A model generated the notes under the pieces. The model made no database searches and was not told the origin of the DNA. It saw only the letters and a list, made by a program, of their open reading frames with translations. The translations under genes were made by a program, and so were the position numbers. From Jaltomata sinuosa (taxonomy: Eukaryota; Streptophyta; Magnoliopsida; Solanales; Solanaceae), in NCBI GenBank assembly GCA_003996215.1, contig QJPP01000671.1:124001-188000 (forward strand): a stretch of 64,000 nucleotides of DNA, read 5' to 3'. Positions 57,860-64,000 of the stretch are shown here, piece after piece; the stretch's first letter is position 1, and every line of letters begins with the position of its first letter.

Positions 57860-58460
57860 TGACACCATTTTGATCCTGTTAAAAGAGAAAGTTCACAAGC
57901 AGAAAGTATTTGTTTTCGCACAAGGGGGAGATAGTGTCTTGAGGAATCAAGGTAGATTATGTGTTCCAGATATAGATAGTCTTAGAGATAGGATCATGGC
58001 CGAAGCGCACAGTTCAGGTATTAAATCCATCCAGGATTTACAAAGGTGTACCATGACATAAGAGAGGTTTATTAGTGGAATGGTATGAAGAGGGATATTG
58101 CAGACTTTGTTGCTAAGTGCACGAATTGTCAGCAGGTTAAGTTTAAGCACCAAAGGCCATATGGCATGGCTCAGATCATAGCACTCCTAGAGTTGAGGTG
58201 GAAGATGATTAATATGGACTTCATTACAGGTTTACCATGATCTCGAGGACATCATGAGTTGATTTGGGTAATAGTAGACTCAATGACAAAATCAACTCAC
58301 TTCTTAGAAATTAAGACTACAGATTTAGCCTAAAACTATGTCAGATTGTATATCCATGAGGTAGTCAGACTTCATGAAGTCCCGCTATCAATTATCTCAG
58401 ATAGGGGCATTGAGTTCACCACCCAGTTTTGGAGGATATGTTGAGAGCTTGCAGTAACGA
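57860..58460 (+). pseudogene. Integrase zinc-binding and core of element E
   Basis: A 63-codon frame (57870-58061) gives EKVHKQKVFVFAQGGDSVLR, NQGRLCVPDIDSLRDRIMAE, AHSSGIKSIQ, then shifts. CTNCQQVKFKHQRPYGMAQI completes the zinc domain (58115-58180). The core reads MDFITGLP, ELIWVIVDSMTKSTHFLEI and EVPLSIISDRGIEFTTQFW, which includes the first two catalytic Asp residues (in VDS and SDRG). The catalytic-Glu region has been lost in a deletion after 58460. Several stops. Confidence 0.85.
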
Positions 58461-58720
58461 CTTTGAAGGTAATTAGGATGACCATTTTATCGAATATTGA
58501 TTTTGCATATAGTAACAATTATCATTCCCGTATTCAAAGGGCTCCTTATGAGGCTCTATATGAATGAAGGCGTACATCTCTGATTGGTTGGTTTAAAGTA
58601 AGTGAAGCAGAATTAATAGGGCAAGACTTAGTTTATCAGGCTATGGAAAAGGTCAAAACCAGTTAGGAAATATTAAAGACTGCTCAAAGTTGCCAAAAGT
58701 CCTATATTGATGTTAGGCGC

Positions 58721-59160
58721 ATGGATCTAGAATTTAAAGTTGATAATTTTGTGTATCTAAAAGTTTCACCCATGAAGGGTGTTATGCAATTTGGGAAGAA
58801 AGGGAAGCTTAGTCCCTGCTATGTTGGTCCTTATCGGATTTCAAAGAAGATTGGTAAGGTAGCTTATGAGTTAAAGCTACCAGCAGAGTTAGCACCAATT
58901 CATCCGGTGTTTCACATTTCTATGTATAAGAAGTTTGTAGGTGATCCTTCTCTTATGTGCCTAAAGAGAGTGTTGGGGTGAAGGACAACTATGTCTTATA
59001 TAGAGGTCCCAGTTAGAGTCTTGATCATCAGGTCCACAAGTTTAGAACTAAGGAAGTAAAATTTGTAAAAGTAATTTGGAGAAACCAGTTTGTTGAAGAG
59101 GCTATGTAGGAAGCTGAAGATGATATGAAAGTTAGATACCCTAACTTGTTCACTCCTTAG
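58721..59160 (+). pseudogene. Integrase C-terminus and chromodomain-like tail of E
   Basis: An 86-codon frame (58721-58981): MDLEFKVDNFVYLKVSPMKG, VMQFGKKGKLSPCYVGPYRI, SKKIGKVAYELKLPAELAPI, HPVFHISMYKKFVGD. After a shift: VKVIWRNQFVEEAM, stop, EAEDDMKVRYPNLF and TP-stop (59158-59160). This parallels the C-terminal region of B residue by residue. Two disabling changes. Confidence 0.85.
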
Positions 59161-59391
59161 GATGAGAATGCCAAAAGTAATAGTCCTCATCTTGTTTGAG
59201 CCCTTGTGCTTTATGTTTGAGTGTTTTTTATTCCTATAATTTTATTTATGCTTTGAGTCTTCCTATTTGTGTTTATGACCCTTCCTAGCAAGTTCAGTTA
59301 AGAGATAGTAGTTGAGTTGCCTTTCAGTTGCTGTTCATTCTGGTTTGACCTTTATTCAAGGCAAATAATCCCAAGTAGGAGATATTATAAC

Positions 59392-61004
59392 AACTCGGAT
59401 TTTGAAAACTAGCATTTTGACCAGCAGTTTGGATGGTTTTCTGTAGTTTTTAGACTCCAAGATCAGGGTCATGAGTCGTGGGAGGACCCACGAGTTGTGA
59501 ACCCAGATGTGGGATCTGACAAGCCTTCTTCGTAGGACATTAGTAGGCTCACGAGTTATGGTAGAGTTAACGAGCCATGGGACCAACTTTGAGTTTGGTC
59601 CAACACCCTCAAGCCTCCCCTAGACTCCACGACTTTGTCCATGAATTATGGGAGGACCCATGGTCCATGAAACCATTTGTGATATAGGAACAGAGACTTT
59701 GAAGTCTCTAGATCAAATCAATGAGCCACCTCACGACTCATGGGCTACTTCACGGCTCGTGAGATAAGCCATTTGATGAAGTTTCCTACATGTTTTAAAA
59801 GGTTAAGTTGGGGATAGTTTGGTCCTTTCCTTACCTTAGGGAATTTCCCCACAATGTTTAAACACCTAAAAGGGGTTATTACGCTCAGCTTAGTCGACCT
59901 TTCTCTAAAGGAATTCTCTCAAGGATCTAAGTCATTCAACCTAAGGTTTCAAGTTAACAAGATCATAGATTCTCAAGTAATTAAGGAGGTTCTTCTTTGA
60001 GATTCTTCTCTTCCGTGTATGTAAGACTATCATAGTGTAGAACTTTATTCTTCCTCATGACCTACATCTTCAGTCTTTAGTTTTTAAAAGAGATTAGAGC
60101 TAGGGATTTTGCCCAAAGTAGGTGGTTTTTGGTTCTTTTCCTATACTCTAAGTTATTTATTGTTACTCTCGTAATATACGTGATGATTACCCTATATCTC
60201 ATTATCGTTGGATTATGGTTCATGTCATCCTACCCCATGAACGCCTTCTTAGCAGGAAAGCAATATTTTGAAAGCATTGTTATATCAGTTATATTGCATT
60301 TGTTTTCTATCATAAAGGAAGTAGTTTCAGAACATTAGAAAAGTGTTTCAGAAAAGAGTTTCAGCAAAATCAGTTGTAGCTATTAGAGCATGATTTTGGG
60401 AAGGAAGTGAAATCTTGTTTAGAAAAGCAATTTTGAGCTTACAGGATCACCAGTAGTAAATCTCAGTTAATTGAGCACCAGGCTCACTAGTTATGTCATA
60501 TACAATGATTTTGAGCTAGAAAGCTCTACATCAGATTTTCAGTTTCCTTAGATAAGCTTTATTTTATGAGCATTGTTTAGGAGGATTATTTAGCATTGAG
60601 ACGAGTAAGGTTCAACCAACCCAAGATATAAAACTATCATGCTAGCATGGGACAGGATTGTACCATTAATTTAGGTGACTCCTCAGTTGGCCCTAAAGTG
60701 GCTTAGACATGGATCCATAACTCAGTTTAGTTACTTATCCCGGCAAGGTCTGGAATAGCTCTCCCAACTAGGCCAGAGATTGGACATCACGTGCTCACAT
60801 GATATTTATCAGTTAAGAGAAACTCCCAAACAAAATAAAAATATTTTCAGTACTTATTAATGAATACCAATTTTTATCTTTGCATTACAGATTTACAAAT
60901 CTTTTATACTTGTTTTTTGATTTCATAAGTTAGCATACCACAATCTAGCATTTGGTTTGTACTTATCCAGTATTTTTCTGCTTTAGGTATATATTTCATT
61001 TGGT
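59392..61004 (+). repeat. 3' LTR of element E (interrupted by F)
   Basis: Follows the purine-rich ccaagtaggagatat. It starts near 59392 with tataacaactcgg (TG end mutated). The U3 block at 59465-59765 repeats cacgagttatgg/gacccacgag/ctcacgactcatggg words. No clean TATA box is seen. The right end is not visible because F begins at 61005. Short frames such as 60129-60338 are not genes. Confidence 0.65.
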
Positions 61005-61937
61005 TGTTGATAACGCCCAAACTACACCTCAAATTAACGAAGCGTAAGCGGTCGTAGTCAAATATAGAACCCAACAAAGGTTGGGGTCGAATCCCACAGA
61101 GAATATGGTGAAAGTTAAGTCTTTAGTGAATTAAGTGACTAGTCGTCAATAGTTTCCGGTAAATGGGGGGGTTTTGTGATCAATATTTGTAAACAAAACA
61201 AACACTTAACGTATGAATGATAATCAATAGGAGAGAGAGAACTAGGGAAGTGTTTACCATGGCGTTAGTAACAAAGTCGATTCTAGGCTTAACGGGGTTC
61301 TTTCTATATGCGTGTTACGATGCGATTGAATCAATGGTATCGTCTAAACGTTTCTCAACCAAATAGACAAATTTACTTTTCAATTCTCTCGAACTTGAAA
61401 AGGTGTGCTTTTAGATTTCAATCCTAAACATCAAGTAGATTAATCTAGTTACAGCATTAATCATAAGACGAGAGTTGGTAGTCTCGAATCCTCGTCGTTA
61501 ATCAAGTTTCCCGGTTTTAATCTCTTTACTAAAGAAAATTAAACCTAGGCAAGTTCTAATGTTTGCAACCACTAGAAAACGTTACATAACGAATGATTAA
61601 CAACGTGACAACATACATATTTAACCCGTCGCTACCCGGAATCTATATCGCTATTTTAGCCATGGCTCCCACAATCCTAGTTGTGGGAGGTTTAGTTAAT
61701 CATGCTATAAAGAAAAGAGAAGAGAATTGTATTCATAATAAAGAGAAGGGATTCTTACAATATAATGAAAACCAATCTTCAATTATTCCAAGAACAAGAA
61801 AAACCAAGATCCCAAGAACAAATCCAGAACACGAATTCAAGAAGTGTAAAACGTGTTTCTTGATCTCCAAGTTTCTCCTAAACTATTGGGAGAACTATAT
61901 TAAAAAGCTTCACAAATAAAATAAACCTAACATAGGG

Positions 61938-61945
61938 TATTTATA
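61938..61945 (-). promoter_or_regulatory. TATA box of F LTR
   Basis: TATAAATA on the minus strand, about 30 bp downstream of the palindromic gacggaccgtcac block. Confidence 0.65.
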
Positions 61946-61974
61946 GGAGTCTAGGAAACAAATCCCAAAAACGC

Positions 61975-62155
61975 TCGGATTCCGCGTCGCGGACTGCCCA
62001 GGTGTGACGGCCAGGCTGACGGACCATCACTGGCTTGACGGACCGTCGCCTGGACCGTCACCACTAGGTAGTGGTGCTGCCTTGGTGTGACGGTCACTGT
62101 GATGGACCGTCACATGTGTGACGGGCCGTCACTCAGGCCGTCACTCTTATCCAGA
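61975..62155. repeat. Palindrome-rich gacggaccgtcac block in U3 of F
   Basis: At least eight variants of gacgg(a/g)ccgtcac in direct and inverted orientation (for example tgacggaccatcac, ttgacggaccgtcgcc, gtgacggtcactgtgatgg, gtgacgggccgtcactc). It is GC-rich and CpG-dense in an otherwise AT-rich LTR. Confidence 0.8.
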
Positions 62156-62313
62156 CTGCTCTTTTTCGCGTATTTCCTTCCGTTTCCATGTTTGTCTCCA
62201 TTTCCTGAAAATACAACATAAAAACATCAAAAACGACAACGGTTGCTTGAAAACGCACGATTGTTCTTAGTTTAAAGGAGTCGAAAGTGCCGTAAAGTGG
62301 CGGCACATCAACA

Positions 62314-62330
62314 CCCTAAACTTAAAACGT
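62314..62330 (-). other. Polypurine-like tract of element F
   Basis: The minus strand reads GTTTTAAGTTTAGGG directly before the LTR start. Plant elements of this group have a comparable TTTAAGTTTGGGG tract after GAGGACAAGC, and that word (GAGGACAAGCG) is also present here. Confidence 0.65.
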
Positions 62331-64000
62331 TCGCTTGTCCTCAAGCAACATAACATAAAAGAAAAACAACACGACGACTCAACTAAGAAAACAAACTCGT
62401 GTCTCTAGCAACTCATGGTCATTCAACATCTTATTCAATTTTAATTCAAGCTCCCTCGTAGCACACAAAAGTATGAAACACTAACTTGCATGGATCCGAA
62501 CATGTCATTCTGATATGATAGAATATTATGCATACACATGCGTAGCTATCCTAACAATCAATAGACAATACAGAAATCTTGGTGCCCTCACCTCAAAGAA
62601 ATCCCACACACAAGACTTGGGACTAGGTAAGCGCTCACACTCACAAATGATTTCAAATAATGCACATGCGATACCATAGGCTTGCCCTTACTATTCTATT
62701 TCAGTTCTTCAGAAAGCCGCTCAGGATCACTACAGGACTTGTTTAAGCTTGTAATGAGGTTTCAGGTGCAGGTAGGATACATTTAGGGGTTAGTGACTAC
62801 GCCCTCCTTGGAACTACCGACGTCTTATTACCGCATAACTTTTTGTCCATCCTTATTCACCTTTTTATTTCCTTCTCTCTAGCTACAGGTGCTGCCTCTT
62901 TATCTTGACAATTCTTTTTATTACTTTTTCGATCTTTTTCATCTCTTTTTATTTTTCTCTTCTTTTCTTAGGCACACACCCGAATTTTCATTCTATTCCC
63001 AACCACTCTTCTTCATCCTCTTTTTCTTATCATTCACCTTTGTAGTAGCCACCCTCAACTTGGGCTGATTGCCTGCGTTGAGGTGCACAATGTCGATGGA
63101 AGGACCAGGGCCAAAATAGGGTTTACCTCTATAGTAGCCACCCTCAACTTAGGCTGATTGCCTGAGTTGAGGTGCACGATGTCCAAGGAAGGACCAGGGC
63201 CAAAATAGGGATTCAAAGTTAAACAGGAATGGTGACAGGTTATTGAAAGAACAAGGTTAATTATGGCTCAAACAGGGATCAAAAAGGGATTATTTATATT
63301 TGGACGGTCTTTTGGGTTAAGTGGACTGCATACAAAAAGGGCCTGTGATCCTTTCCTAAGCAACCAAACTTCGAACTTAACAAAATAGACCGGGCAAGTT
63401 CTAGATGCATGCACAGAGTAAGAATTTATAACAATAATCTCACACGCTCTTGGCACCAAGAAACTATATCGCTACCAACTATCAACAACCGCTCGGCTTA
63501 AGCATACCCATTCTAATCATAATCACACAATGACATTCAAGGATCCAGACAGTCAATCGTTTCAACCTAAGTACAAAACCAGAAATTTTTTAAAGGGGCC
63601 TTGTTTTTAAACAAAAAAAATGCCATGCTTGCTAAACAACTAACAAAATTTTTAAAATAACAACCTAAACATGCCGGTTCTACTAGATAGCACACCGGAG
63701 GGAAAAGAACTCGGCAACAAAAACCCTCGGTGGTGACTCACAGGTTTCCCCACACCCTCAACTTAGACTCATGCATTTTCCCCAATGCATACATATGAAA
63801 ACTAAAAACTGTGAGAATAAAGGAATACCTGTGAAGTCGATATGACTCAGATTCTGACATGATGTTAGAGACCGCCAGGGTCTCCAAAACAAGAGAACTC
63901 GATGGAGTGTGGCATTCCAGCTTCCTCTTTGGGCTCCATCGCTAGTCGCGACAACTTCTTCGCTCTTTCTTTGCAAATTCTCTTGCGGTGTTTTTGTTTT
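62331..64000 (-). other. 3' internal region of element F
   Basis: Collinear with 8731-9546 of D1 for its first 900 bases. It holds an 89-bp tandem duplication (63036-63211). On the minus strand the duplicate reads YFGPGPSLDIVHLNSGNQPK then LRVATI in one frame. Beyond it (63758-64000) one minus-strand frame reads LSRLAMEPKEEAGMPHSIEF then SCFGDPGGL and a stop. This may be the end of an element-encoded protein, but I do not recognise its domain. No cellular gene is seen. Confidence 0.5.
63036..63211. repeat. 89-bp tandem duplication in F
   Basis: The unit tagtagccaccctcaacttg ... gaccagggccaaaatagggt begins at 63043 and again at 63132. The copies differ at only a few positions (cgatgg against ccaagg, gcgttg against gagttg). 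D1 has one diverged partial counterpart at about 8731-8775. Confidence 0.9.

Larger units (their letters stand above)
57393..61004 (+). mobile_element. 3' half of chromovirus-like element E
   Basis: Plus strand: RNase H end, integrase, chromodomain-like tail, then the LTR. The left part is cut by the insertion of D2 at 57392, and the LTR is cut by F at 61005. It is the outermost and therefore oldest layer of the nest. Integrase motifs place it in the same broad group as B, but its LTR is unrelated to the LTR of B. Confidence 0.8.
61005..62313 (-). repeat. 3' LTR of element F
   Basis: tgttgataacgcc to gcacatcaaca, 1309 bp, with matching ends TGTTGAT/ATCAACA. It looks better preserved than D1 and D2. 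TATAAATA is on the minus strand at 61938-61945. A 180-bp block of gacggaccgtcac words (61975-62155) lies just upstream. A 108-codon plus-strand frame (61593-61919) runs antisense and is not supported. Confidence 0.9.
61005..64000 (-). mobile_element. 3' end of Athila-like element F (continues beyond window)
   Basis: Minus strand: a 3' LTR (62313-61005) preceded by a PPT and about 1.7 kb of 3' internal sequence. The LTR family is shared with D1 and D2, whose coding region is Athila-like. The 5' part lies outside the window, so the TSD cannot be checked (left flank 61000-61004 is ttggt). Confidence 0.8.

Noticed and set aside
61593..61919. 108-codon plus-strand frame with a hydrophobic N-terminus
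   Set aside because: It lies antisense inside the LTR of F, and homologous LTRs D1 and D2 do not keep the frame.

Overview
The window looks like repeat-rich plant nuclear DNA, most likely from a Solanaceae genome. This rests on remembered resemblance of the LTR ends (tgtcacgaccyaa, and TGTTGAT...ATCAACA with a cgaatcccacaga block) to common nightshade Ty3/gypsy repeats, so it is an inference. I found no intact cellular gene, rRNA, tRNA or CRISPR. Almost every recognisable coding stretch belongs to decayed LTR retrotransposons. Retroelement names below (A to H) are labels for this window only. || Layout. 1-2.4 kb: unassigned DNA with a 998-bp non-autonomous hAT-like element (1433-2430). 2.8-3.07 kb: a 25-bp minisatellite. 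4.6-6.08 kb: decayed minus-strand gag (H). 6.08-8.73 kb: the 5' part of a plus-strand gypsy element (G: LTR, tRNA-Met-type PBS, gag, protease). 8.73-22.9 kb: the 3' internal end and LTR of a plus-strand Athila-like element (D1), with a complete but decayed chromovirus-like element A (10844-22719, minus strand, 5-bp TSD tttat) inserted in that LTR. 22.9-57.4 kb: a minus-strand Athila-like element (D2: RNase H, RT, protease, gag, tRNA-Asp-type PBS, 5' LTR). The 5' LTR of D2 is split by element B (28037-56474, minus strand, chromodomain integrase). The gag of B is in turn split by element C (35299-52733, minus strand, Tat/Ogre-like, 17.4 kb). 57.4-61.0 kb: the 3' half and LTR of an older plus-strand chromovirus-like element E, into which D2 had inserted. 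61.0-64.0 kb: the 3' LTR and 3' internal region of a minus-strand Athila-like element F, inserted in the LTR of E and running off the right edge. || The reconstructed nesting is E containing D2 containing B containing C, plus E containing F and D1 containing A. It is supported by TSDs, by PBS/PPT positions, and by interrupted LTR and gag sequences that rejoin. || How the parts work. Each element would be transcribed from its LTR core promoter (TATAAATA or TATATAAA where seen), primed by a tRNA at the PBS, and would encode gag, protease, RT, RNase H and integrase. All are now disabled by stops, frameshifts, deletions or lost catalytic residues. C has lost nearly all RT, RNase H and integrase. 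The RTs of B and D2 both carry an Asp-to-Asn change in the catalytic motif. || The pattern I find most worth checking is structural. LTRs of unrelated lineages here (A, B, C, D1, D2, F, and less clearly E and G) carry a block of repeated, partly self-complementary, often CpG-rich short motifs at the same place, just upstream of the TATA box.
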